DNA from: CAVWSM01 sp963798505
GTDB lineage: Bacteria > Actinomycetota > Actinomycetes > Jiangellales > Jiangellaceae
DNA length: 64,000 nucleotides
Direction: 5' to 3'
Assembly: GCA_963798505.1 (NCBI GenBank)
Contig: CAWCTX010000008.1
Span: 1 to 64,000 of the forward strand
Position numbers and translations under genes: made by a program. Below the pieces are notes generated by a model that was not told the origin of the DNA, did no database searches, and was given only the letters and a program-made list of their open reading frames with translations. Shown here one piece after another: positions 54,616 through 63,684 of the stretch (position 1 is its first letter; each line of letters opens with the position of its first letter).

Positions 54616-55599
54616 TCAGCCCTTGACCGCTCCGCCCAGACCGGCGCCGCGCAGGAACAGCCGCTGGAAGGCGAGGAACAGCACGATCGGGAACGCCGTG
54701 GAGATCAGCAAGGAGGCGAGCAGGACGTCCAGCTCGACGACGCCTGCCATGGCGGGGAGCCGGACGGATAGCGGCTGCTTCTGCGGGTCGGGTAGGACGA
54801 GCAGCGGCCACAGGTAGTCCTTCCAGGCGGCCACGACCGCGAAGACGGACACCACGCCGAGGATCGGTCGCGACATCGGCAGCACGACCGACCAGAACAG
54901 CCGGAACGGGCCGGCTCCGTCGACGCGAGCCGCCTCGAAGATCTCCCGCGGCAGGTTGTCGAAGAACCGCTTGACCAGGACCACGTTGAACGCGCTGGCA
55001 CCGGCGGGCAGCCACACGGCCCAGAACGAGTTGATGAGGTTGACGTTGAGGCCCGGGACGTCGATGACGGTCAGGTAGAGCGGCACCAGAAGGACGACCG
55101 ACGGTACGAGTAGCGTCGCGAGGACGGCCGCGGTGAGAATCGGGCCGTACTTCGGGCGCAGCACGGACAGGGCGTAGCCCGCCGTGGTCGCGACCACGAT
55201 CTGCGACAGCCACGAGCCGGCCGCGACCCAGACGGTGTTGACGAAGTGCAGGTCGATGTTGGCGGTCGTCCACGCCGTCGACAGGTTGGCCCAGTCGACC
55301 CCGTTGGGGAACAGCGCCAGCGGCTCACGCAGGGTGTCTTGAGTCGGCGTGATCGCGGCTTTGGCCAGCCAGAGGATCGGCCCGAGCCCGACGACCACGA
55401 GGATGGCGAGCAGCAGTCCGTTGCTCAGCCCGAGCGATCCGCGGACGACCCGGCGACGCCGGTCACTGGCCGACACGATGCCCCGGTCACCGTCCGACGC
55501 TCCCCGGCGGCCGCGGCGCCGGCCGGTCGGCGGCGGCGTTGGCGGAGCCTGAGGCACCGGCACGGGGACCGGAGCCACAGACTGCACCGGGGTGGTCAT
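54616..55599 (-). CDS. Carbohydrate ABC transporter permease (MalG family)
   Basis: 327 residues: a Pro-rich then Arg-rich cytosolic head (1-55) and six hydrophobic segments. The EAA loop is EAARVDGAGPFRLFWSVVLP around 217-236. Start ATG 55599 overlaps the stop of the MalF-type gene (ATGA). Last gene of the operon glucosidase-binding protein-MalF-MalG; no dedicated ATPase is present, so a shared MsiK-type ATPase encoded elsewhere is expected. Confidence 0.9.
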   Translation of the reverse strand: MTTPVQSVAPVPVPVPQAPPTPPPTGRRRGRRGASDGDRGIVSASDRRRRVVRGSLGLSNGLLLAILVVVGLGPILWLAKAAITPTQDTLREPLALFPNGVDWANLSTAWTTANIDLHFVNTVWVAAGSWLSQIVVATTAGYALSVLRPKYGPILTAAVLATLLVPSVVLLVPLYLTVIDVPGLNVNLINSFWAVWLPAGASAFNVVLVKRFFDNLPREIFEAARVDGAGPFRLFWSVVLPMSRPILGVVSVFAVVAAWKDYLWPLLVLPDPQKQPLSVRLPAMAGVVELDVLLASLLISTAFPIVLFLAFQRLFLRGAGLGGAVKG

Positions 55600-56537
55600 G
55601 ACGTGCTCCAGCTCTTGGTGAGGCGGAAGTAGACGGCCGACATGACGGCCAGGAACGCCGCGAGCATCACGCTCAACGCGGTCGCGGCGCCGTAGTCGCT
55701 ACCGAGGCTGTTGCCGAAGGCGTAGTTGTAGATGAGCAGCATGACGGTCAGGGTCGAGTTGGCCGGCCCGCCGCCGGTGAACAGGAACGGCTCGAGGAAC
55801 ACCTGGGCGGTGCCGATGATCTGCAGGATCAGGAGGACGAGCATGACGCCGCGCATGTGCGGCATCGTGACGTGCCAGACCTTTCGCCAGATCGACGCAC
55901 CGTCGACCTCAGCCGCGTCGTACAGCTCCGGCGGCACGCTCGTCAACGCGGCGAGGTAGATGATCACAGTGCCGCCGGCGGCCGCCCAGGTGGCCTCGAG
56001 CACCAACGACGGCATCGCCCACGTGGTCGACTGCAGCCAGGGGAAGGGGCCGAGGCCGACCCACCCGAGGATCGTGTTGAAGACGCCCGTGGGGCTGGCG
56101 TCGAAGAAGAACTTCCACAGCAGTACGGCCACAACGGGCGGCACGACCACCGGCAGGTATGCCAGGGCGGTATAGATGCCACGTCGCCGGCGGACCTCGC
56201 TCATCAGCACGGCCAGGACCAGTGGGACCGGGTAGCCGAAGATGAGTGCCAGCAAGGCGAAGTACAGCGTGTTCTTGACTGCGGTCCACAGCAGCGGATC
56301 GGCAAAGACGTCGCGGAAGTTCTCGAGCCCGACCCACGATGCGGCGGTGACGAGGTTGGTCTCCTGGAAGCTCATGACGACGGCCCGGGCGATGGGGTAC
56401 CAGGAGAACACCCCGAAGATGATCAGCATCGGCAGCAGGAAGGCCAGCGTCGATAGCCCCCCGCTGCGCGCCCAGGTGACGGGCGATCGCTGCGGCCGGC
56501 GAGTGACGACTTCTGCGTCGACGTCGACGCTGCTCAT
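55596..56537 (-). CDS. Carbohydrate ABC transporter permease (MalF family)
   Basis: 313 residues from ATG 56537. First helix LSTLAFLLPMLIIFGVFSWY, further segments, and EAA loop DAAEVDGASIWRKVWHVTMP near residues 217-236. Overlaps the MalG-type gene by 4 nt. Partner of the lipoprotein at 56626-58011. Confidence 0.9.
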   Translation of the reverse strand: MSSVDVDAEVVTRRPQRSPVTWARSGGLSTLAFLLPMLIIFGVFSWYPIARAVVMSFQETNLVTAASWVGLENFRDVFADPLLWTAVKNTLYFALLALIFGYPVPLVLAVLMSEVRRRRGIYTALAYLPVVVPPVVAVLLWKFFFDASPTGVFNTILGWVGLGPFPWLQSTTWAMPSLVLEATWAAAGGTVIIYLAALTSVPPELYDAAEVDGASIWRKVWHVTMPHMRGVMLVLLILQIIGTAQVFLEPFLFTGGGPANSTLTVMLLIYNYAFGNSLGSDYGAATALSVMLAAFLAVMSAVYFRLTKSWSTS

Positions 56538-56625
56538 GCACGAATCCCTTCGTTGTGACGAGATGGTGCTGGCTCGGCCGGGAGGTGGGCCATCGCTCCC
56601 GGCCGAGCCGCGTCGGTGGTAGGGC

Positions 56626-58011
56626 TCAGCCCTGGTCGATGATGTTCTGCGCCTGGGACTGGGCCTGCGAGAGCAGGTCGCCGATGTTGGCACCCTGTGT
56701 CGTCAGGACTGTCTGCACGACCGAGTCGAGGACGGCGTAGACCTCCTGCGTGTGGGCCGTCGGCTCCCCGACGATCTGCTGGTTGAAGATGTTGTCGGTG
56801 AACGAGGACATCTGGTCCAGCGGAACGTTGATGTAGTCGGCGATCCACTCACGCGACTGGTCGTACTGCGCCTTGTCGAACACCGGCAGCACCGGGGTTC
56901 CCACCGGCTGGTCGGTCTCGGAAAGGGTCTTGGCGTCCGCGACAGCACGGTCCTCGTTGACCAGCTTCTGCATGTAGTAGAAGTCGATCCACTTCGCCGC
57001 GGCTTCCTTCTCCTCGTCGGACGCCTTGGCGCTGACCGCGATGAGGGTGCCACCGCCCAGCACACCGGCGTCGCCGCCGTCGGCGAGCGGGAGAGCCGCC
57101 AGACCGTAGTCGTCCGGGTTGATCTGGTTTTCCCGGGACAGCGACGTGTAGACGTCGGACCCCGTCATATACATACCGATCTTGCCTGCGGCGAAGGCCT
57201 GGTTGATGCCAGTCCAGTCATAGAGGAACTCGCTGCCCATCGAGTTGTCCTCCCAGCGCATCGCCTGGAGAGTCTCGAGGGCCTCCTGGGTCTGGCCGTT
57301 GTCGATGGTCGACGTCGCCGAGTCACGGTCGCCCTCCTGCAGGCGCCCGCCGAAGGCGTAGGTCAGCGTGGTGAGCATCCAGCCGCCGGTGTTGTCCTTG
57401 GTCATCTGGGCGTAGCCCGCCTGGCCGGTCTTGTCCGCGATCTGCTTGGCGTAGTCGCGAACCTCGGCCCACGATGTCGGCGGCTTGTCGGGGTCGAGCC
57501 CCGCCTGCTGGAAAAGCGTGCGGTTGTAGTGCAGGCCGATCCCGTAGCCCTCCTTGGGCACGGCGAAGATGTTGCCGCTGTCGTCTCTCCCCGCTTCAGC
57601 GACGTTGGGGTTGAGCGACTCGGCCCAGTCGTACTCCCCGACGAAGTCACTGAGGTCGGCGATCTGCTCGTTCTCGATGAGCGTCTTGCCGTCGGTGAAC
57701 GGGATCTCGAAGACGGTGGGCAGCGTGCCGCCGGCCAGTTGGGCGGCAAACGTCGGAGCCTCCCACTGGTACTCGACACCCTCGATGTCGATGTCGGAGT
57801 TGGCGGCCTCGAACTCCTCGACCTGCGTGTTGAACGCCTCGAAGGCAGCCGGCTCGCTGCCCGGCTTGAGCGAGACCACGCTCAGCTTGAGCTTGTCGCC
57901 GTCGCCGCCGCTGGTGCCGCCGTCGCCGTCATCGCTGCCGCACGCGGCGAGCACGCTCGTCGCGGCCAGCGTGGCGAGAACCGCCAGCGCTGTCTTCCTG
58001 TTGGTGGCCAT
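56626..58011 (-). CDS. Sugar ABC transporter substrate-binding lipoprotein
   Basis: 461 residues from ATG 58011 with GAGGGGAAG upstream. Lipobox LAAC with Cys24 and a Gly/Asp/Ser-rich linker. Family-1 solute-binding fold: FEIPFTDGKTLIENEQIADL, GIGLHYNRTLFQQAGLDPDK, MYMTGSDVYTSL. Ligand probably an alpha-glucoside such as maltose, trehalose or isomaltose, inferred from the linked GH13 enzyme. Confidence 0.9.
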   Translation of the reverse strand: MATNRKTALAVLATLAATSVLAACGSDDGDGGTSGGDGDKLKLSVVSLKPGSEPAAFEAFNTQVEEFEAANSDIDIEGVEYQWEAPTFAAQLAGGTLPTVFEIPFTDGKTLIENEQIADLSDFVGEYDWAESLNPNVAEAGRDDSGNIFAVPKEGYGIGLHYNRTLFQQAGLDPDKPPTSWAEVRDYAKQIADKTGQAGYAQMTKDNTGGWMLTTLTYAFGGRLQEGDRDSATSTIDNGQTQEALETLQAMRWEDNSMGSEFLYDWTGINQAFAAGKIGMYMTGSDVYTSLSRENQINPDDYGLAALPLADGGDAGVLGGGTLIAVSAKASDEEKEAAAKWIDFYYMQKLVNEDRAVADAKTLSETDQPVGTPVLPVFDKAQYDQSREWIADYINVPLDQMSSFTDNIFNQQIVGEPTAHTQEVYAVLDSVVQTVLTTQGANIGDLLSQAQSQAQNIIDQG

Positions 58012-58039
58012 GGTTCGCTTCCCCTCTTCGTTGAGCTGC

Positions 58040-59701
58040 CTAGTTCCTGGTGGTTGCTGATGAGAGCCGCAGCCAGGCCGCGGTGTCGGTGGGGAGCTGC
58101 CCACCCGCCAGCGGACCGCTGGCGAGCAGGACCTCCTGGTGGTCGGGTGGATCGACCGGCCGGCCGCTCAGGTTGATGACGCACGCGAACTCGTCGCTGC
58201 GCCGGAAGGCGAGAACGCCGGCGGGTGCGTCGATCCAGGTGAATGAGCCGTCGCCGAGCCCCGGCTCGTCGCGGCGGAGCCGCAGCGCCGCGCGGTACAG
58301 GGCGAGGATCGAGTCGGGGTCGCGGAGCTGAGCCTCCACCGTCAGGCGCGCCCAGTCGGCTGGTTGCGGGAGCCAGGGCTCCGCGGCGGCGTCGCCCAGG
58401 ACGAAGCCGTACGGCGGGTGATCACCCGACCACGGCATGGGTACGCGGCAGCCGTCGCGGCCGGGGTCACTGCCGCCGGAGCGGAAGTACATCGGGTCTT
58501 GCAGCTGGTCGACGGGCAGGTCCTCGACCTCGGGCAGCCCCAGCTCCTCGCCCTGGTAGAGGTAGAACGATCCCGGCAGCGCCATGGCGAGCAGCGCCGC
58601 CGCGCGCGCCCGCCGGTTGCCGAGCTCGAGGTCGGTGGGGGTGCCGACCCGCTTGTGCTCGAAGGCAAAAGACGTGTCCTCCCTCCCGTAGCGCGTGACC
58701 GGTCGGGTCACGTCGTGGTTCGACAGCACCCAGGTCGCGGGCGCCCCCACCGGTGCGTGGGCCGCCAGCGTCGTGTCGATGGACGCGCGCAGCCGGGCGG
58801 CGTCCCAAGGGCAGGCGAGGAAGTCGAAGTTGAACGCCGTGTGCAGCTCGTCCGCACGCAGGTAGAGCGCGAACCGCTCGGCGTCGGGGAGCCAGATCTC
58901 GCCGATGAGCACCCGGTCGGCGCCGTACGACTCCGCCACCTGACGCCAGCCGCGGTAGATGTCGTGCAGCCCGTCTCGGTCGGTGTGCGGGTGCCGGCCG
59001 GGGCCATAGGCGCCCACGAGCTCAGGCAGCGTGGCGTCCTTCACCAGGAGCGCAGCCGAGTCGATGCGAACGCCCGCGGCGCCGCGGTCGAACCAGAACC
59101 GCAGGATGTCCTCGTGCTCGGCGCGGACATCGGGGTGGTCCCAGTTGAGGTCGGGCTGCTCGGGCGCGAACAGGTGCAGGTACCACTCGCCGGGAGTCCC
59201 GTCGGGGTTCTTGGTGCGGGTCCAGGCCGAGCCACCGAAGATCGACGACCAGCCGTTCGGCGGTTCCTCGCCGGCGTCGCCGCGACCGGGGCGGAACCAG
59301 AACCGATCACGCTCCGGGGCTCCCGGCCCAACGGCGAGAGCGGCCTGGAACCACGGGTGCTGGTCGGAGAGGTGGTTGGGGACAACGTCCACCACGGTCC
59401 GGATGCCAAGGTCCAGGGCCTCCGTGATGAGCGCCTCGGCCTCGGCCAGCGTGCCGAAGTCCGGCTCGATCGCCCGGTAGTCGGCGACGTCGTAGCCGCC
59501 GTCGGCCATCGGCGAGGCGTACCAGGGGTTGAACCAGATGGCATCGACACCCAGGTCGCGCAGGTAGGGCAGCCGCGCTCGCACCCCGGCCAGGTCGCCC
59601 GTCCCATCGCCGGTGCCGTCGGCGAAGCTGCGCACGTATACCTGGTAGATCACCGCGCCGCGCCACCAGTCGTGGGCGCCTGAGGCGGGTGGGTGCGTCA
59701 C
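58040..59701 (-). CDS. GH13 alpha-glucosidase
   Basis: 553 residues. GH13 regions: VVDVVPNHLSDQHPWF, GVRIDSA with nucleophile Asp214, GEIWLPD with acid Glu268, and LSNHDVTR with Asp330. The start VIYQVYVRSFADGTGDGTGD resembles oligo-1,6-/alpha-1,4-glucosidases. No signal peptide, so it cleaves imported oligosaccharide in the cytosol. The 201 bp before it (59702-59902) must hold the operon promoter and a LacI-family operator; CTTGCA near 59800 is shared with the lacI upstream site. Confidence 0.92.
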   Translation of the reverse strand: MTHPPASGAHDWWRGAVIYQVYVRSFADGTGDGTGDLAGVRARLPYLRDLGVDAIWFNPWYASPMADGGYDVADYRAIEPDFGTLAEAEALITEALDLGIRTVVDVVPNHLSDQHPWFQAALAVGPGAPERDRFWFRPGRGDAGEEPPNGWSSIFGGSAWTRTKNPDGTPGEWYLHLFAPEQPDLNWDHPDVRAEHEDILRFWFDRGAAGVRIDSAALLVKDATLPELVGAYGPGRHPHTDRDGLHDIYRGWRQVAESYGADRVLIGEIWLPDAERFALYLRADELHTAFNFDFLACPWDAARLRASIDTTLAAHAPVGAPATWVLSNHDVTRPVTRYGREDTSFAFEHKRVGTPTDLELGNRRARAAALLAMALPGSFYLYQGEELGLPEVEDLPVDQLQDPMYFRSGGSDPGRDGCRVPMPWSGDHPPYGFVLGDAAAEPWLPQPADWARLTVEAQLRDPDSILALYRAALRLRRDEPGLGDGSFTWIDAPAGVLAFRRSDEFACVINLSGRPVDPPDHQEVLLASGPLAGGQLPTDTAAWLRLSSATTRN

Positions 59702-59902
59702 GGGCGCACACTCCTCATCAGAAATCGGCTGTCCTGACGACGGGTTGACGACTTGACGCTAGTAGTCATCACCAGATGACCGCAAGGTTTTGACGAGGTT
59801 ATGCAAGAACTCGATTTGATAACGGTGTCGATGCATGGGTGACGGACGCACGGCCGACCATTCAGGCGGCTGTGCGGTGGGGTGCGTCGAGCGCGAGGCG
59901 GC

Positions 59903-60916
59903 TTAGGCGGCCGTGGCCACCGGGCCGGTAGACCCGCGGACGACGAGTTCGGGCTCGAAGAGCAGCTCGTCGGTCGCGATCGCGCCGCGGTCGATCTGCG
60001 CGACCAGGAGGTCGACCGTGGCCCGGCCCATCGCGTCGATGGGCTGCCGCAGGGTCGTGAGCGGCGGATCCGTGCAGTTCATGAGCGCGGAGTCGTCATA
60101 GCCGACCACGCTGACGTCCCTCGGCACCGAGAGGCCGGCCCGCCGCGCAGCCCGTACGGCACCGAGAGCCAGCGGGTCACTGGCGCACACAACGGCGGTA
60201 ACCCCCCGCTTGAGCAGCCGTGACGCGGCAGCCTGGCCGCCCTCGAGCGAGAAGAGCGTGTGCTCGACGAACTCGTCCGGGAGATCCAGCCCGGCGCGAC
60301 GGGCCAGGGTGTGGGCCGCCTCGAGCTTGCGGGTGGAGGGCATGTGGTCGCCGGGGCCGAGCACCAGGCCGATGCGGGTGTGCCCCAACGAGATCAGGTG
60401 TCCCATCCCCTGCTCTACCGCGACGGCGTCGTCGCAGGAGACTCGGGGAAAGTCGAGCTCGGGGATGGCCGCGTTGACGAGGACCGCGGGCAGCCGGAGA
60501 TCGGCGAGTCGCTCGTAGTGCTCATGGGGCGCATCGGCCTGCGCGTACAACCCACCGGCGAAGACCACGCCGGAGACGTGTTGCTGCAGGAGCAGCTCCA
60601 CATAGTCAGCCTCGGAGACGCCGCCCGCGGTCTGCGTGCACAGCACGGGTGTGAACCCCTGTTGCGCAAGCGCGCTGCCGACCGCGTCGGCGAAAGCAGG
60701 GAAGATCGGGTTCTGCAGCTCGGGGAGCACAAGTCCGACGAGCCGCGCCCGCTCACCGCGCAGCTTGGTCGGCCGCTCATAGCCGAGCACATCGAGCGCA
60801 GTCAGCACCGCGTCACGAGTGGCGTCGGACACCCCCGGCTTCCCGTTGAGCACCCTGCTCACGGTGGCCTCGCTGACGCCGACCTTCTGAGCGACTTCCG
60901 CCAACCGACGCGCCAT
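59903..60916 (-). CDS. LacI-family transcriptional regulator
   Basis: 337 residues from ATG 60916 (ATG 60928 is an alternative). HTH MARRLAEVAQKVGVSEATVS followed by the hinge RVLNGKPGVSDATRDAVLTA, then a periplasmic-binding-like sugar domain (GLVLPELQNPIFPAFADAVG, VSVVGYDDSALMNCTDPPLT). It probably represses the adjacent glucosidase-transporter operon until an alpha-glucoside is present. Confidence 0.91.
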   Translation of the reverse strand: MARRLAEVAQKVGVSEATVSRVLNGKPGVSDATRDAVLTALDVLGYERPTKLRGERARLVGLVLPELQNPIFPAFADAVGSALAQQGFTPVLCTQTAGGVSEADYVELLLQQHVSGVVFAGGLYAQADAPHEHYERLADLRLPAVLVNAAIPELDFPRVSCDDAVAVEQGMGHLISLGHTRIGLVLGPGDHMPSTRKLEAAHTLARRAGLDLPDEFVEHTLFSLEGGQAAASRLLKRGVTAVVCASDPLALGAVRAARRAGLSVPRDVSVVGYDDSALMNCTDPPLTTLRQPIDAMGRATVDLLVAQIDRGAIATDELLFEPELVVRGSTGPVATAA

Positions 60917-60931
60917 GAGCGCAAGCATAGA

Positions 60932-60957
60932 GCATCTCGCGCAAACCGCTTGCAAGA
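60932..60957 (-). promoter_or_regulatory. Probable lacI operator and leaderless promoter
   Basis: GCAAACCGCTTGC (60941-60953), an imperfect palindrome of LacI-family type, is 25 bp before the regulator start. TATGCT (minus strand, about 60924-60929) could be a -10 placing the start of transcription at or near the ATG. The overlap suggests autorepression. Confidence 0.45.
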
Positions 60958-61014
60958 CTTGCGTGGGCGGGCAGGGGCCTCGAGGTGGGGGCCATCCAGC
61001 GCCACTCGACCCAC

Positions 61015-61120
61015 GCTGGGGCGCCCCAGCGTCGCTCCAGCAACCGAAAAGCGCCCCTGGCGCCGCAGTCACCCCTGTGCTGGGGCGCCCCAGCGTCGCT
61101 CCAGCAACCGAAATGCGCCC
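61015..61120. repeat. Two palindromic elements of the GCTGGGGCGCCCCAGC family in tandem
   Basis: Perfect copies at 61015-61030 and 61079-61094, each followed by the side arm GTCGCTCCAGCAACCGAAA then GCGCCC; the two arms differ at one base in about 26. The orientation equals the copy at 6882. They lie between GNAT and lacI genes that are both on the minus strand. Confidence 0.88.
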
Positions 61121-61140
61121 AGTGCGCGGTGGCCGCGCCG

Positions 61141-61596
61141 TCAGAGGTCGAGCTGGAGCAGCTGCGATGGCCGGAACCCCGCGCGCTCGTAGAACGGCAC
61201 CGCCCGCTCCGTCGGGTTGAGCACCAGCCGGACGAACCCGCGCGAGCGCGACTCGTCGATGGCGGCGTCGAGCAACAACCGCCCGACGCCGCCGTCGCGG
61301 TGCTCGGCGTGGACGAACACGTTGGAGACGTACGCCCATTGCTGGGTCGAGCGGCCGGGCTTCGGCATGCGCGTGAAGACCGACAGATTGAGCATCCCGA
61401 CCGGGAGCCCGCCTGACTGTGCCAGCCAGGTCAGCCGGTGGGTTGCCTCGACGTCGTACCAGGCGGCGAAACGCCCCTCGAACGACTCGTCGAGTACAGG
61501 CCCGTCCATCTCCTCCACCCACGCCCGGCGCAGCGCGCCCAGCGCGAACACGTCCGCGTCCGCAGCGCGGCGGACGACGTAGCCGTCGTGACTCAC
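61141..61596 (-). CDS. GNAT-family N-acetyltransferase
   Basis: 151 residues from GTG 61596, overlapping the radical SAM stop (GTGA). Acetyl-CoA binding region YVSNVFVHAEHRDGGVGRLL and the late PFYERAGFRPS are typical GNAT features; the pyrophosphate loop reads RDGGVG, close to the R/Q-x-x-G-x-G/A consensus. Substrate unknown. Confidence 0.87.
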   Translation of the reverse strand: MSHDGYVVRRAADADVFALGALRRAWVEEMDGPVLDESFEGRFAAWYDVEATHRLTWLAQSGGLPVGMLNLSVFTRMPKPGRSTQQWAYVSNVFVHAEHRDGGVGRLLLDAAIDESRSRGFVRLVLNPTERAVPFYERAGFRPSQLLQLDL

Positions 61597-63617
61597 GCGT
61601 CGGCGAGCACGGCGGCCGGAGCGCCCACGACGGTCAGCGGCAGCAACGTGTGCCCCGTGGGACCGACCTGGATCTCGGTGCCCATCTGCGGGCACACCCC
61701 GCAGTCGAAGCACGGAGTCCAGCGGCAGTCGTCGACTTCGACGGCGCCGCTCGGGTCGATGGCGTCCTGCCAGTCCTCCCACAACCAGTCGCGGTCGAGA
61801 CCGGAGTCGAGGTGGTCCCACGGCAGCACCTCGGCGTACTCGCGCTCGCGGGTGGTGAACCAGTCGACGTCGACACCGTACGGGGCCAGCGCCGCGTTCG
61901 CGGAGTCCATCCACCGCCGGAACGAGAAGTGCTCGCCCCAGCCGTCGAACCGCCCGCCGTCGGCCCACACCGCACGGATCACCTCACCGACGCGCCGGTC
62001 GCCGCGGGACAGCAATCCCTCGACGATGCCCGGCTCGCCGTCGTGATAGCGCAGGCCGATCGCCTTGCCATAGTCGCGGTCGGCGCGGATTGCCTCGCGC
62101 AGCTTGCGCAGCCGCTCATCGGTCGTGACGTGGTCGAGCTGCGCCGCCCACTGGAACGGCGTGTGCGGCTTGGGGACGAAGCCGCCGATGGACACTGTGC
62201 AGCGGATGTCCCGCCGACCCGACGCGTCGCGGCCGGTCTTGATCACCTTGGCGGCCAGCTCGGCGATCTGCAGCACATCGTCGTCCGTCTCGGTCGGCAG
62301 CCCGCACATGAAGTAGAGCTTCACCTGCCGCCACCCATGGCTGTAGGCGGTCGCAACCGTCCGGATCAGGTCTTCCTCGGTGACCATCTTGTTGATCACC
62401 TTGCGCAACCGCTCCGAGCCGCCCTCCGGCGCGAACGTCAGGCCGGAGCGGCGGCCGTTGCGGGAGAGCTCGTTGGCCAGGGTCACGTTGAACGCGTCGA
62501 CGCGTGTCGACGGCAGTGACAGCGACACATTGGTGCCCTCATAGCGGTCGGCCAGGCCGTGCGCCACCTCGCCGATCTCCGAGTGGTCGGCACTCGACAG
62601 TGAGAGCAGTCCGACTTCCTCGAACCCGCTCTCCTTGATCCCCCGTTCGACCATGTCGCCGATCGTGGTGATCGACCGCTCGCGAACGGGTCGGGTGATC
62701 ATGCCCGCCTGGCAGAACCGGCAGCCGCGCGTGCAGCCGCGGAAGATCTCGACGCTGTAGCGCTCGTGCACCGTCTCGGCCAGCGGCACCAACGGCTTGC
62801 GCGGGTAGGGCCACTTGTCCAGGTCCATGACCGTGTGCTTGTGCACCCGCCAGGGCACGCCTGGCCGGTTGGGCGCGACGCGCTGGATCCGTCCGTCGGG
62901 CAGGTAAGTGACGTCATAGAACCTGGGTACGTAGATCCCGCCGCTCGCGGCCAGCCGCATCAGCAGTTCGTCACGACCGCCCGGGCTGCCTTCGGACTTC
63001 CACTCGCGCACGACCTCAGTGATCGCGAGCACGATCTCCTCGCCGTCGCCGAGCACCGCGGCGTCGATGAAGGAAGCGATGGGCTCCGGGTTGAATGCAG
63101 CATGCCCCCCGGCGATCACGATGGGGTGCTCGTCGGTGCGATCGACCGCGTCCAGCGGGATGCCCGCAAGGTCAAGCGCCGTGAGCATGTTGGTATAGCC
63201 GAGCTCGGTGGCAAAGCTGATGCCGAGGATGTCGAACGCGCCGACGGGGCGGTGCGCGTCGACCGTGAACTGCGGGATGCCGTGCTCCCGCATCAGCGTC
63301 TCGAGGTCTGGCCAGACCGCGTAGGTGCGTTCGGCGATCACGCCGGCCTGTTCGTTGAGCACCTCGTACAGGATCTGCACGCCCTGGTTGGGCAGGCCGA
63401 CCTCGTAGGCGTCGGGGTACATCAGCGCCCACCGAACGGTCGACGAGTCCGGTCCCCAATCCTTCAGCGTGGCGTTCAGCTCGCCGCCGACATACTGGAT
63501 CGGCTTCTGAACCCGGGGTAACAGTGGCTCCAGCCGCGGGAAGAGGGACTCTGGCTCGATAGTCGCGCTGGCCTCCACACCAAAGAACGGTGCTTCGGCT
63601 CGCCGCTCCATGGGCAT
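61593..63617 (-). CDS. TIGR03960-type B12-binding-like radical SAM protein
   Basis: 674 residues. N-terminal region PRVQKPIQYVGGELNATLKD and a B12-binding-like fold are followed by the radical SAM cluster Cys295, Cys299, Cys302 (GCTRGCRFC). Late residues PCFDCGVCPQMGTEI give an additional Cys cluster. ATG 63617 has GGAG 10 nt upstream, but the first 18 codons coincide with the 48-nt repeat; GTG at about 63578 inside the repeat is an alternative that gives the more usual N-terminus. Function is unknown; the usual partner TIGR03936 is at 53.8 kb. Confidence 0.9.
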   Translation of the reverse strand: MPMERRAEAPFFGVEASATIEPESLFPRLEPLLPRVQKPIQYVGGELNATLKDWGPDSSTVRWALMYPDAYEVGLPNQGVQILYEVLNEQAGVIAERTYAVWPDLETLMREHGIPQFTVDAHRPVGAFDILGISFATELGYTNMLTALDLAGIPLDAVDRTDEHPIVIAGGHAAFNPEPIASFIDAAVLGDGEEIVLAITEVVREWKSEGSPGGRDELLMRLAASGGIYVPRFYDVTYLPDGRIQRVAPNRPGVPWRVHKHTVMDLDKWPYPRKPLVPLAETVHERYSVEIFRGCTRGCRFCQAGMITRPVRERSITTIGDMVERGIKESGFEEVGLLSLSSADHSEIGEVAHGLADRYEGTNVSLSLPSTRVDAFNVTLANELSRNGRRSGLTFAPEGGSERLRKVINKMVTEEDLIRTVATAYSHGWRQVKLYFMCGLPTETDDDVLQIAELAAKVIKTGRDASGRRDIRCTVSIGGFVPKPHTPFQWAAQLDHVTTDERLRKLREAIRADRDYGKAIGLRYHDGEPGIVEGLLSRGDRRVGEVIRAVWADGGRFDGWGEHFSFRRWMDSANAALAPYGVDVDWFTTREREYAEVLPWDHLDSGLDRDWLWEDWQDAIDPSGAVEVDDCRWTPCFDCGVCPQMGTEIQVGPTGHTLLPLTVVGAPAAVLADA
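63563..63610 (-). repeat. 48-nt dispersed repeat, copy 2
   Basis: 46 of 48 bases match copy 1 at 45849-45896. Read on the minus strand it encodes ERRAEAPFFGVEASAT and merges in frame with the N-terminus of the radical SAM protein, either adding residues or supplying its start codon. Confidence 0.85.
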
Positions 63618-63684
63618 GGCAGGAACACTCCAGAGAACGGGTTTGGGTCGCCCCAGGATACCCGGCTCGATTAGCGTCGACCGG

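Noticed and set aside
58364..59683. 439-codon plus-strand frame opposite the GH13 gene
   Set aside because: Shadow of a well-supported glucosidase with catalytic residues in place.
60960..61140. Small coding gene between lacI and the GNAT gene
   Set aside because: Frames there are made of the palindromic repeats and have no ribosome site or protein-like composition.
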